Assembly (NCBI RefSeq): GCF_000182925.2
Contig: NC_026503.1
Span: 806,001-870,000, forward strand
Origin: Neurospora crassa OR74A
Taxonomy: Eukaryota; Ascomycota; Sordariomycetes; Sordariales; Sordariaceae
DNA: 64,000 nt
Reading direction: 5' to 3'
The first letter of the stretch is position 1. Each line of letters begins with the position of its first letter. The notes beneath the pieces are model-generated. The model did not search any database and was not told the origin of the DNA. It saw only the letters and a program-made list of their open reading frames with translations. Positions 1 to 10,539 of the stretch are shown here, piece after piece. The position numbers and the translations under genes were made by a program.

Positions 1-1796
1 TTAACGCTTTTTCTATAGACTTTGGGGTATTAAGTGTTTATTAATGATTTCGAGTTTGTCCAAATCTATAAAGTTACCCCCTTAGGATACAGTTTTATTC
101 TCGGAGTTAACGCCCTTACTACTACTATTATTATTATTACCGGAGGACGGATTGGATATTTTTTTTTTAAAAAGCTTCTTCCTCCTAGCGTTTAGCTAAT
201 TTACCGAATAACGTAAGCCATCCTTAAAAGTCTTCGCTACCTAAGACGTTGGGTTGGTAAGTTATTGAAGCCTTGAATTAATTTGTAACCTTCTAGTAAA
301 GTAAGAATATATGTATAGTATGACCTATACTGTAGTGGTCGGTGTTTAGAATGAATTTATTAGCGAAATCCTAAAAAAATAATTTCATTTAGAGCTTCTA
401 TAAAGCGCGGTCGGCTTCTATCTTTATATTTATAGTATTATATTAATTATTAAAGTATTTAATTAATTCCTCGGCCGTCTTCCACTTCTATAATTCGGGG
501 TATTCGTCGGTAAGAATCGTTTATATATCCGGCTTAATGATAGATATAAGGGTCTTACTTAGGTATATAAAAATGTGTATAAGTTTGTCGCGCTCGGTGG
601 GGAAATACTATTTATTATAGGCCTAATATAGGCGGATTTTAGTACGTTAAGTAGTATAAATAGTATTACGATCTTTGGGGTTTGAATTAGAAGCGTTAAA
701 TATTTTTAGGTTAGTAGATATATAACGGCGTATACTATTAGTAGGTCCGATATAGCCGGTACCATTAGACAATCTTCTATTACTAATACTACTACCGTTT
801 ATACCGCTGCCGCCGAATCCTCTATTACTATTATTATTTAAGTTACCCTAGTTGCTAGTATTTAGGTCTTTAATTATAATATTGAGGTTATTATTGGCCG
901 TTTCGAGCGTAACGATTTTATTTTATAGTGAGTGTACTTAAACCTTAAGGATAGCGTTGTTATTAAGAAGCTTTATTATTTTAATATTGTAGTTAGCGTA
1001 GAGTATCTCTTTAGTTTTGAATTCATTAAATTAGCCCTCGGCTTCAGTTCTCTAGTAAATAACATTATTTTGGAAGTCCTTCTATATTTGAATATAGACC
1101 TGTTCATTAGCCTCCTTATAGAGTATCTTCTAATAATAATTGGCGCGGGTGGTATTAAAAGCCTCTGTAATAGCGTTAATAATAGTATTAAAAATTGGGA
1201 GTAGTACGATATTAGAGGTATATTTAAAGAAAATAATAGGGTATATATTAATTGGCTCGCTAGCTTAGAATCTATTATAGAGGTAAGCCTAAGCGATACT
1301 ACAATTATTATTATTACTATAGAGATATAGAATTAATATTACTATTTTATTATTAGTAATCCTTCCCTCGGGGTTAATATAGGGTAGGATTCTTATTCCT
1401 AGGAATACGAAATCCGGGCTATAGAAGTTAAAACCCAGTAAATAATTAAGGGGGGGGATTTATAAGCCTTACTCGGTAGGAATAGGTTAATTATTAACTA
1501 TATTGTAATTGAATATTATTGTTTGATTAACGATAGGTACTTCGCCTAGGAGGTTGGGATAATTGTTGAAGGTTGGAGATTTAGTCTTGTTATCAGCATA
1601 GTTATTAATAACCGATTCGGTATTATTATTATTCTTTGGATAGTTAAAATAGCCTTAGCCGGTAATCGTAGTAATTGAATTTGTACAGTAGCTACGATAA
1701 TTGTTGAAGTTGTTTATAGTATTGTTCTTTTATTTTACAAGGGTTGGACTTTTGGTTTAATTGATCACTAGCCTACTGGCTGCGATGATAGTCACT
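1..1796 (-). pseudogene. Decayed gag region of a minus-strand LTR retrotransposon, cut by the window edge
   Basis: Read on the minus strand, positions of about 900 down to 300 give a long frame broken mainly by TAA/TAG. It includes a stretch reading FPTERDKLIHIFIYLS followed by a charged helix-rich segment (DEYPELQKWKTAEELIKYF), which has the feel of a retrotransposon capsid. Nearer position 100 the frame has an Asn/Ser run and basic residues, as often found next to nucleocapsid. The LTR at 1797-2072 sits upstream of it on the same strand, so the order LTR-gag fits. Pol would lie to the left, outside the window. I cannot assign gypsy or copia. The RIP signature is heavy throughout, and the short open frames here (for example 932-1204 on the plus strand) are chance frames. 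Confidence 0.55.
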
Positions 1797-2072
1797 TGTT
1801 GTGCGCGCGTAGCGCGATCTTGATGGTATAATAAACTATTACGGGGCAAGGGTACTATTATAAGTAAATTACGATATTCGTTATTGTACGAAGGAAGTAA
1901 GAGGAGAGTGTGCGCTAGCCTGGGCTTATGGGTAGGGTTGTGTGGTCCGGTAGAGTGGGTTATATAGAGCCTCAATGCCCGGGCCGGTACTAGTGCTATG
2001 GTAAGAAGGCACAGAGCATGTGATCTGCTGTGCTATGGCAAGGTACAGGGTATGTGATCTAGCCCTGTGACA
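1797..2072 (-). repeat. 5' LTR of the left-edge retrotransposon
   Basis: On the minus strand this 276-bp block starts TGTCACAGGGC and ends GCGCACAACA, the TGT...ACA form of an LTR. It holds a TATA-like CTCTATATAAC and two imperfect 30-35-bp direct repeats around ATGTGATCT near its start (plus positions about 2003-2062). CA and TG are common, unlike the flanks, so it escaped most RIP. The second LTR would be left of the window, so the boundary rests on terminal form and on the change in composition. Confidence 0.55.
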
Positions 2073-3139
2073 GGAGGTTTATAATAATAATAATATTGAG
2101 GCGAAGTATAGTAGACGGTGGTATAGAAAGCTATATTAGGCGGTATTAGTAGCTATTAGCTAATAACCCTTGGCTATAGAAGGTATTTAAAAATTATATT
2201 CGTATAAACTCTAAACCTTCTTAAGTATCGTTATTTCGATTGTCTATAGTAAGCAGCCTAGAATAAATAGCCGAAGATAGTAAAAATGAAGAGGGTAGTA
2301 TAATTGTAGTAGTACTACCCCCGAACCTCCTAAAGCGTATAAAAGAGTATATTTATAAAATTCTTCGACCGACCGTACATTTGGAAGTATATTATAGCTA
2401 TATTTATAATAAGTATAGTCCTCCTAGACTATTAAACGTAATAGTAGAGGAGAAATATTATAAGTAAGTTCGGTTTGATAACCCCTAAAAAAGGCTTAGC
2501 GCCTACGTACTACGTACTTAGTACAATATAGCGTAGCGAATATGTATTACTATAGTGCCTTATATATAATTAAAGTTATAATTTAATATATAAAAGCTAC
2601 GCCTATAATAGGAATAATAATACTTCAAAGATTAGTATTAATAACGATAATAAAATGGACGATTTAAGGCTACGGCCTAAATTACTAACAGTAAAAACGT
2701 TGAAAAATGGTTCTTCGAGTAAGAATGTATTATTTATACTATTCGATTTGCCTTACTTAATTCATTTACTATTACCGACCTTAACATAATAAAGCAAATT
2801 TAGGATATAGTTAGGGAAGTTCCTAATTTGTTCAATAGTTTACTCTACTACGAAGATAAGTAGTGTATAGGTTTAATTATAGTACGAGAAGAGTAGGAAT
2901 TCGATATTCCGATTACTATTAGTTATATATATATCTGGCCGTGTGTGATTGGAAAGTTCGGAGCTATAGTAATATATAGAATTTAATACCCTATTATTAG
3001 CCCAAATCTTTAATATTTCCTACGTGTTTCGTCCTATACAATGATTAATAATTTCTATTGTACTTGATTACGGGCGTACGAACTGGACTATAATATTAGG
3101 ATTTTGAGATTCGTTCTTAGTATTTTGTGGTATAGTAAG

Positions 3140-3425
3140 TGTCACGGCACGTAGACTGGGCAAGTGGCTGGCACTGCTAATCTGACGAATGTAATAAATA
3201 ATTAACTATAGGGAGTAAAAGAGAAGAAGAGGAAGTGCACATCTAGCTACACGACTAAATAGAAGAAGGAAGTAGGTCCCAGAAGGGGATACAACCAATT
3301 AAACACCACGGGTAGATATAATAAGGATACGCCCAACCAAAGACCTCAAATATAAGTACTAACCAATAGAAGTAGTCTTAGAAGTCTTAGCAAGACCCAG
3401 CAAGCAATCTGGCTCAGCCATAACA
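3140..3425 (+). repeat. Left LTR of the 2.1-kb element
   Basis: This 286-bp repeat starts TGTCACGGCACG and ends GCCATAACA. Its first third keeps CA/TG while its last third is RIPped, the reverse of its partner at 4992-5277. Target copy GTAAG lies at 3135-3139. Confidence 0.95.
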
Positions 3426-3428
3426 TTA

Positions 3429-3446
3429 CCCCCCCCCCCCCCCCCC
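3429..3446 (+). repeat. Poly-C run just inside the left LTR
   Basis: There are eighteen consecutive C residues four bases after the LTR, in the place where a primer-binding site is expected. No clear tRNA-complementary sequence is visible there. The length may be an assembly estimate. Confidence 0.9.
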
Positions 3447-4991
3447 GCGGAAGAAAGACTCAGACCCAAAATCGACCAGAAATACTATTATCTATCAATC
3501 TACATAACCATCAAGGTTCTTAATAAACTCAAAGCTTCAATCCTCCATATAACGTAATAAATCGAAAAGAAATAATACCAGTTCCGTAGCAACAGAACTA
3601 CATTAATATCGAATAAAAAGAAAAAAAGAATATTATACAACATTCTAATCCCCTATATCATCTATCTCTTATACTAATATTTGATAACCGTCAAAGTACT
3701 TACAGAACCTTAATACCGTAGAGCCTCAACCTATCCTAAGTCTAATATATTATTTTAAAGTTAGAAGCATAATGTAAGGTAGAATAATATAGCCAGTAAG
3801 TCCAAAACCGTAGTTCAATCGAAGAGGGATATTGAAAATAAATTATCGAGGATGAGGCTAGATCTAACAAACGTATTATCGGTATCGATAAAACTCAATT
3901 CGAGAAACGAAACGATCGAAAATAACGTAAAAGATACTTTTACTTATTATTATTTACTTCCCAAAACAGAAGGAAGGTAATAGAATAGTAAGAAATCTAA
4001 AGAAGAACCAAATTGGTAGGAGAAATCTAATTTAACGTTTAATCTCGAGAAACGAAGTGAACCGGTCTAGAGCAATAATAAGCGTATTAATTAGACGGGT
4101 AATAAAAATCTAATTTAACATCTAATTTTGGAAAACGAGGTAAAAGCCGGTCTAGGACAATAAGAATCAACTAGAGGCGTAGTATCGTAATATTCTTTTA
4201 ATTTCTTATACGCGCATTTCAAAGAATAAAGACGAATAGTCCTTCTTAACTAGTTAATAGATCCCAAAAGATGTGAGGATTAAAAATAATAAGGTAGCGA
4301 GAATGCAGTTTCTAACCTAGAAACGCAAAAGGGAGTGTAAAAAATCTAATTTAATGTTTAATCTCGAAACGAAGTTAATAACTTTTAAAATAGAGCGCTG
4401 GAACTATAGAGATAGGAAAAATAAATCGAATTAGATAGCGGGATTAATACTAATAATAAGGAATTAATAATACCCTTATCAAACGACACAAAGGAGATGG
4501 ATTATCGGTAATAAAGAGGATAAAAGTATATAAAACTATAAATCTAATTGACTACTAGGCGGTCAATTAAATAGCCATAATAATCAAAATAGTATCATTA
4601 AAATAAAGAATTAAAACAGTAATAAAATAAAGAGAATACCAATTAAATAGTACTAATAATATAATAATAGGAAAAAAAATTCCGGATTCGGGACAACTCC
4701 GCTAACGCAACAAACCCTAAAGTTACATATAGTCCTCTACTTTCAATTATAAGCCTTCTAGCACGCTAATAATATAATCTCTATAATACCTTACGTATCT
4801 CGCATTAAGGCTAGACCTACTAAGGCAATAAGCGCTCCGCTCAATTACGTATGGAAATCCGGTTCCGTCGGTCGGATAATTATTAATATACTAACCTTAC
4901 TTTCAACGAACAATTAGAGAAAGAGAGAGAGATTATAATCGCTAATTGGCTGAGCGCACTCGACTAATTAGAAAAAGGATAGTTAATTAAA

Positions 4992-5277
4992 TATTACAGC
5001 ACGTAAACTAGGCAAGTAGCTAGCACTACTAATCTAACGAATATAATAAATAATTAACTATAGGGGGTAAAAGAAAAGAAGAGGAAGTATACATCTAACT
5101 ACACAACTAAATAGACGAAGGAAGTAGGTTCTAGAAGGGAATATAACCAATTAGACACTACAGGTAGATGCGATAAGGATACGCCCAACCAAAGACCTCA
5201 GATATAAGCACTAGCCAACGGGAGTGGTCTTGGCAGTCTTGGCAAGACCCAGCAAACAGTCTGGCTCAGCTATAACA
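4992..5277 (+). repeat. Right LTR of the 2.1-kb element
   Basis: This 286-bp repeat starts TATTACAGCACG, a RIPped form of the partner start, and ends GCTATAACA. It is followed by the target copy GTAAG at 5278-5282. Most differences from the left copy are C/T or G/A. Confidence 0.95.
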
Positions 5278-6116
5278 GTAAGGAGTCGTTTTGTTTAAAT
5301 AGGTATATGTATATTAAAATTCGTGCGCCCCGATATATATTCCCGATCTAATTATTCAAATACCTTCCATAGCTAATCCTATTATATACTAAGCCCCCTA
5401 TATCTTTTATTAAACTATTTTCTTTATCCTTATTACAATAGTAAAGGTTTGGATCCTATCCACGCTATAATATTACGTAATAGTAATATATTTGCAAATT
5501 AATTATATTGTACCTGAACGGTTAGTATTATTAAGTATACGAAATTAATAATAATACTTCTAAATTTCCTTAAATCCCACTAAATACCTTTGAATATATT
5601 AGAATTTACTAAATATAATTAGAATTAGTAAATACTATTACTTTTACTTATATAATTCGTACTTTTCGTATATTATTTAGTATTGAAGTCGGAAACTGTA
5701 GCTATTTTTATATAGAAATATAGTAATTATCACTATTTGGAGGTTATTATAATACTTTTAAGCGCTATACCTTCTCTATTGGCGATTATATTAGGTACTA
5801 CAATAGTGCTGCTATAGGCCGTATTAATTATATTTTCATTTATAAATAAAAGTAGTATAACAAACGTTATATATTCTTTGTACTAATGAAAATAATAGTT
5901 ACGGATAAAATAGTCGTAAGCCTTAGGCTTTTGTTAGTTGAAGAACCGGGAGAGATATTAATCATTGGCTTACTAATAGTACTAATAGATGGGTAAACCT
6001 CCGCACACCCACCCCAAGCCTACATACACCCAAAAAGGAGGGATGTCAGCTGTCATGTAAAATACGTCGTTTTAGCTGTAAAAACCGTGCTCTGTGATGT
6101 CTTGCACATTTTGACC

Positions 6117-6167
6117 CAGTAAATCCCATGCAGCAAATCCCATGCAGCAAATCCTATGCAGCAAATT
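6117..6167. repeat. 14-15-bp tandem repeat inside the MITE
   Basis: The unit AAATCCCATGCAGC occurs about three and a half times in a row with single-base changes. Confidence 0.85.
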
Positions 6168-6209
6168 TGACAGCGCTAATCTGGTGATACTTTTATGGTG
6201 TTGAGGAAA

Positions 6210-6264
6210 CTCTACTCTACTTTACTCTACTCTACTCTACTCTACTCTACTCTACTCTACTCTA
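6210..6264. repeat. Pentanucleotide (CTCTA)n microsatellite inside the MITE
   Basis: About ten copies of CTCTA are present, with one CTTTA variant near the left. Such a run is expected to vary in length between strains. Confidence 0.95.
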
Positions 6265-6611
6265 TATACTAGTATTTAATAGTTTAAATAGTTCGTTAAA
6301 GGAGGCTGTTAATAAAATTTCAATGTAAATGCGTGTAAAGTGCTGGTGTAGATACGTGTAAAGTGCTGGTGCAACTGGCTGTGTGAAGAAGAGCGAAAGA
6401 AATGACCAAGCGGAAGGAAATGTTGCGTGCATTTGAAAGACGAAATTTTGCGGGTAAAAACGGGATTTACAATATCAGGTGTCATCAGCTGCACGGTCCC
6501 ACATTTCCCTGGTTTTTGGGTGTATGTAGGTTTGGGGTGGGTGTGCGGAGGTTTACCCTAATAGATAAAAAGGTATATATCGTAGACGTTTTAAAGGTTT
6601 ATAAACGCTAG

Positions 6612-7130
6612 ACTATTAATGATTAATTAAAATAGGTGTTGGTGACTTGGGATATTATTTAGTTATAAATACTTTTTTAATAGTGAGTGTTAGAACGAAG
6701 GCCCTAAATGCTTTGTTGATTACCGTAGAAGATATATTGATTTATCTATAGTAATTAGAGTTATTGTATAATATATTATAGTATTATTAGTTATATCCCC
6801 CTTATCTCGTTTAGTTTGATGTTTTATTACTACTATGTAGAAGGTTGTATAAAGGTTTATTGCAAGCTTTATCGTTCCCAGTCCTCCGAATTGCTAGTAC
6901 AATACTTTATCTTCATTCTTCTATACTTTTACTAGTATACTTAATTGTATAGATAAATTAACTATAATTAAATGGTATCATTATGTCTATCGCATCTATT
7001 GTATCCATCGCATTGTAATTCTAATTGTGTATGCAATTGCAATAAGCGTATTACTACTTATAGTAAGTTTAATTATATCCATCGCACTCCTGTACTATAC
7101 TATATATAGTTGTATTTATTATATCGCATC
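6612..7130. other. RIPped spacer without recognisable content
   Basis: This is AT-rich sequence after the end of the KDZ-like frame. It contains decayed direct steps such as TATCGCATC and CATCGCA (about 6985-7125), which suggest an old short repeat. I see no coding frame longer than chance. Confidence 0.5.
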
Positions 7131-7620
7131 TAGTACCGGCGTATAGCGCCGGCCGCCGGGAAGCGGTGCGGCACGGTACGGTACGTTGGTGTAATATAAT
7201 CCCGGGTCGGGGTCGGGGTAGTAGCGTACTAGACCGTATACCCGGTCCAGCGCCGGGTGTAGGTGCAGCGCTGGGCTGGACTGTGCGCGGGGTGGTAGAC
7301 TGTAGGTAGCTCCGTAGACAAATGTATATATATTGATCGCAACTTCCCAATACTCTTTTTTCTGTATATGCCTGTATGTATGCATGTATGTAGGTGACAG
7401 GGATGCATTTTCTCTGATAGGGATTGATTTTCTAGTCTACATGAGTCTGGGATAGATCTGACCTCTTGGGAAGGTGCAGACACTTTTACCGTAGTGTAAA
7501 AAACTACTGTTGAGACCTATTTACTATAGTGGGACGGTAGACTCCTTATGACGGTAGTGTCCGACTTACCGTTAATTGACGGTTAATCCACTGTATGTCG
7601 GTGGAGGGGGTTCACAGCTA
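7130..7620. other. GC-rich unmutated island of unknown origin
   Basis: Here CA/TG and GC content are normal, in sharp contrast to both flanks. It has a block rich in CCGG/GGTCGGGG (7138-7310), a TGTA-type microsatellite (7371-7394) and a repeat-rich right end with TACCGTTAATTGACGGTTAATCC (about 7568-7592). Such a patch usually marks a short, late insertion. I could not find matching ends or a target duplication. Three overlapping minus-strand open frames (7069-7483) share the same DNA in different frames, so I do not call them genes. Confidence 0.6.
7371..7394. repeat. TGTA/TGCA microsatellite
   Basis: Tetranucleotide steps of TGTA with TGCA variants lie within the GC-rich island. Confidence 0.8.
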
Positions 7621-7629
7621 AGTATAGCG

Positions 7630-9600
7630 TCTTAATCGATGGCACCTATTTTAAGTTAGTAGTAAAATAAAAATAAAGTGAGTCGGTTCTATATTTTACC
7701 TTTATCTTTATTATTGTTATTACCCCCCTCCTCTACCTCCTCTTCCTCCTCGTCGTTATCGGCGCTAGATATAGCTATATTATTATTAAATAGTGGGACG
7801 TACGAATCTATATAACTGGGTGATCTTTGTAATTATTTAGGTTATTAGTTTGGGAGATTAGATATATTGCGAAGTATACTATAACTACTGTAACCGAGTT
7901 TGAAAGGTCTTTTATTAAAATTTAGGTTTGATAGGACTTATACGAACGAAGTATTTCAATATATATAAACCGGGCATTTTAATACAAAGAGTTCGAATAA
8001 AGGTAATAGGAAGTTTTATTAAGTATATAAAGTAGAGTTTTAATTAATAGAGGAGAAAGAAATATTAGATTATTAGTTAGTAAGGGATTAGCGGTTAACC
8101 AGTAGAGGTACTTTAAAAGTTAAACTATTTATAGGGATTAGAACTACTTTATACATATTTCATTTTATATTAGTTATAAATATCATTTAAAAGTATATTA
8201 CGGTAGGTATTTTATTTTTCTTTATTTATTATTTAATCAAGTATGGTGGTTAGATTCATTGAAATACTGATATAGAAGTATGTAAGTTCTAAAGTAGATA
8301 TAGCGTAGAGGCGGGATAGGAGTGTAGGGTTGGTTAAGGGTATATTAATAGTTAAATTCTATTAGCCGTCCTATATCCTTCCTTACTAAAACTATATTTA
8401 CTACGACCCAGACCTACCTAAAGTTCTCGATGGAGTAGGTAGAGTAAATGAAATATTACTAATACTATTAATACTATCCCGCTGTTTTAATTAGTCTATT
8501 TAATATCAATATCAAGGTTCTATATAGTACCCATACCGATACGGTAATTTGGAATATAGTAGAATCCTTTGCCCCACGTTAGTACTATTTATTACCTTAT
8601 TTACCGACTATCTTTAAGATTTATTACTTTTAAAATTCTTTTACCTTATTACCTCTTCCTCCTCTCTCTCTTACTTATTGTAATACAAATTCCAAGTTAT
8701 CATACATAATATAACTATTGCGGGTAGGTATTATATAAAAGATTACGTATTATAAAATGAAGTTATTATATAATATAAGGATTTTATTTTTAAATTGTAT
8801 TTTTTCGATGATTATAACTAGACGTTTAGCGGGCTCTTAATTGCCGTTACTATAAGTTAATATATTAAATACTATACTTATAACTATTTCACTTAATAGT
8901 TATATAAATAATTAACAGACTCTTTCCTAATACTGACAATAGTAGTTTAAATAATTAAAATTATCTACTAAGAGGTATAGACGTATAGGACGACTTTAAT
9001 AACCTCGATAATTAGCGCCCTAAAGATTAGCGCCCCAAAGCGATTACTATTAAAATATTAATTATATTGGTATTTCCCTAGCGTACTATTACTAGCTATT
9101 TATAAATCCCCGGATATAGTTAAGTAAGCGAACCCTTAGTTAATCGATTTAGACCCGATTCTAACTTCTATTCATTAATATTGCTATACCTCAATACCCT
9201 ATATTAGCAATAGTTATACTATTCCTATAAACCAACTAGGACGTTATATTAAATTTATTATAATTAGATTAACTAATCCCCATTAAAAGGATAGTCAACT
9301 ACCAATAAATATATATTATATAGCTATTACCCTATACAATAATATAGGTAACCTATAGGTAATATATAATAAAGATAGGGTTAATTTATATTCTTGGGAT
9401 TTTAAAGCTAATTTACTCCTTAAGGCTAATTTCCTTTTTAAAGTTAAAGCTTTCAAAATCAAAGTAATATACCTCCCCCCTAAGGCTTTCGTAATGAGGT
9501 AGAGGTAGTTTATTTTTTTACGTTTAAGGATAATAACGACACTTCCAAAAGTAATAATCAAAAAATTATTTACGAGACGATTATAGTATAATTGCTACTA
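7630..9600. other. Heavily RIPped DNA with an acidic-tail remnant
   Basis: On the minus strand 7675-7790 reads ADNDEEEEEVEEGGNNNNKDKGK. Such an acidic, Asn-rich tail is common at the end of transposases and gag proteins. The rest of the stretch gives only frames with many Gln-type stops on either strand (for example INRGERNIRLLVSKG on the plus strand near 8045). I could not match any of it to a family. Confidence 0.4.
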
Positions 9601-10139
9601 AAGATTCTTTAAATGTAGGATTCGACGATATATTCGCCTAGGTTTAATATTTAAAGTAGTAAGACTATATTAATAAGAGCGTTCTAATTAATTTAACAAT
9701 TATTACTATTAACTTATTTATACTTACTACTACTATTATTAATTTAACATCTATTAGTATTACTTTACGAAAGTTTATTAATAGGGCCCGGGGCTAAACG
9801 AATTATACTAAATATACTAGAGAAGATAATTATTTAGCTTTTAGTCTTAAGGCTACCTTCAATACTAATTTTACTGTTAATAAGACTTAATCCAATTATA
9901 ATTCCCAATCTTAATATAATTCCTAATTTTAGTATAGCTCCTAATTTTAGTATTGCTCCTAATTTTAGTATTGCTCCTAATCTTAATATAGTTTCCAATC
10001 CTACTATAGTTCTTGATTCTAATTTGGTAGTAGTTACTAACTCTACTCCCAACTTAATTCCCAATTACAATTAGGCTATATATAGTCCTATTATAGCACC
10101 CAGTCTTATTATAGTAGTAGTATATATAGTAGTATACTT
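9600..10139 (+). pseudogene. Left half of a decayed Gln/Tyr/Ser-rich frame
   Basis: A plus-strand frame reads FINRARGQTNYTKYTRED and then becomes low complexity: repeated SQFQYS-type hexapeptides once TAA/TAG are read as former Gln codons. At 10132-10139 it meets MULE-1. With one copy of the GTATACTT duplication removed, the frame joins 23398 in phase (SSIL then YSPQAS). The protein is not recognised. It could be a host gene with a prion-like domain or the N-terminal part of another element. Confidence 0.5.
9901..10008. repeat. 18-bp minisatellite, six copies
   Basis: Six tandem 18-bp units of the form GCTCCTAATTTTAGTATT lie end to end with C/T and G/A differences only. They keep the plus-strand frame and encode the hexapeptide repeat of the surrounding decayed ORF. 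Confidence 0.9.
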
Positions 10140-10201
10140 GGCATTTACTCCGCGTGCCCCATCAACCTCTTACTCGTGCCCCAATCCTAATCCGTGCCCC
10201 A
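10140..10201. repeat. Left TIR of MULE-1
   Basis: This is the inverted partner of 23328-23389. It is built on a CGTGCCCCA.. step that occurs three times in the TIR and may be a subterminal transposase-binding motif. Confidence 0.95.
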
Positions 10202-10539
10202 ATCGGGTTAGGGTTTAACGTAGGCATCTTTTTTTACCATCTTTTATTTCAACCAGACAATAATCGTACAACAGCCTTTCATATAAGACAGCGCCAAACC
10301 CAATCAACCAGTAGAACCCCTATTCACAAGCACTCAATACCCAGATTTTAGACTTAGTGATTTTGAACCTTCTTTTACCTCCCTCTTCCTCTTTCTTTAT
10401 AACTAGACTTCCTTTCACTACCACAACAAGCTAAAATCGACCGTACGTACGTAAATATCAATCGCATCAATCACTATAACTATTTACTAACTTTCTTAAA
10501 GCCTTATAACGCTACGCGCACGTACATTTCAAGATAGTA

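Larger units (their letters stand above)
3140..5277 (+). mobile_element. Short LTR retrotransposon, 2.1 kb, probably non-autonomous
   Basis: Two 286-bp direct repeats bound the element and GTAAG is duplicated on both sides (3135-3139 and 5278-5282). The 1.57-kb interior is too short for gag-pol and no reverse transcriptase motif was found, so it probably depended on another element. A decayed segment at 4850-4985 on the plus strand reads NEQLEKERERDYNR then LAERTRL, a charged helical tail. Related segments containing AATCTAATTT..GTTTAATCTCGA..AAACGAAG recur at about 4026, 4108 and 4350, so part of the interior is an internal duplication. It is inserted in the decayed frame at 2100-6650. Confidence 0.9.
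5991..6558. mobile_element. MITE related to MULEs, 568 bp
   Basis: The ends are inverted repeats of about 56 bp starting GGGTAAACCTCCGCACACCC (5991-6046 and 6503-6558). The target TAATAGAT is duplicated at 5983-5990 and 6559-6566. It codes for nothing evident. Its right half, read on the minus strand, closely resembles the left end of MULE-2 (25632-25900): both can be read as VQLMTPDI, then PVFTRKISSF, then TQH. The element is almost free of RIP, so it is young or was too short to be recognised. The open frames at 6309-6494 and 6402-6611 are read-throughs of this repeat, not genes. Confidence 0.93.
2100..6650 (+). pseudogene. Decayed KDZ-like transposase frame, split by two insertions
   Basis: After removal of the LTR element (3140-5277) and the MITE (5991-6558), with one target copy each, one plus-strand frame runs from about 2720 to 6611. 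It has only TAA/TAG stops, expected from RIP of Gln or Trp codons. The first junction reads WYSKESF and the second VLIDKKVYIVDV without loss of frame. A further piece upstream (2290-2470) has an acidic start and a segment RIKEYIYKILRPTVHLEVYY. The C-terminal part (5730-6600) reads FSIGDYIRYYNSA, then YIFFVLMKI, then VEEPGEILIIGL and KKVYIVDV. This resembles the region that ends many fungal Kyakuja-Dileera-Zisupton (Plavaka-type) transposases, but I did not find the catalytic core. The family is a guess; the decayed single frame is well supported. Confidence 0.45.

Noticed and set aside
5991-6558. A hAT-type MITE, based on the 8-bp duplication
   Set aside because: Its TIR and subterminal sequence match MULE-2, whose transposase has MULE motifs; MULEs also make 8-10-bp duplications.
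7069-7483. Three minus-strand ORFs in the GC-rich island
   Set aside because: They occupy the same DNA in different frames with no start context or domain; the island is simply poor in stop codons.
9901-10008. A CRISPR-like or centromeric array
   Set aside because: The 18-bp units follow each other without spacers, are only six in number and keep a coding frame.
9834-10064. A minus-strand protein with LGAILK repeats
   Set aside because: The repeats are the 18-bp minisatellite read backwards. The plus-strand frame is continuous with sequence beyond MULE-1, so that is the likelier coding strand.
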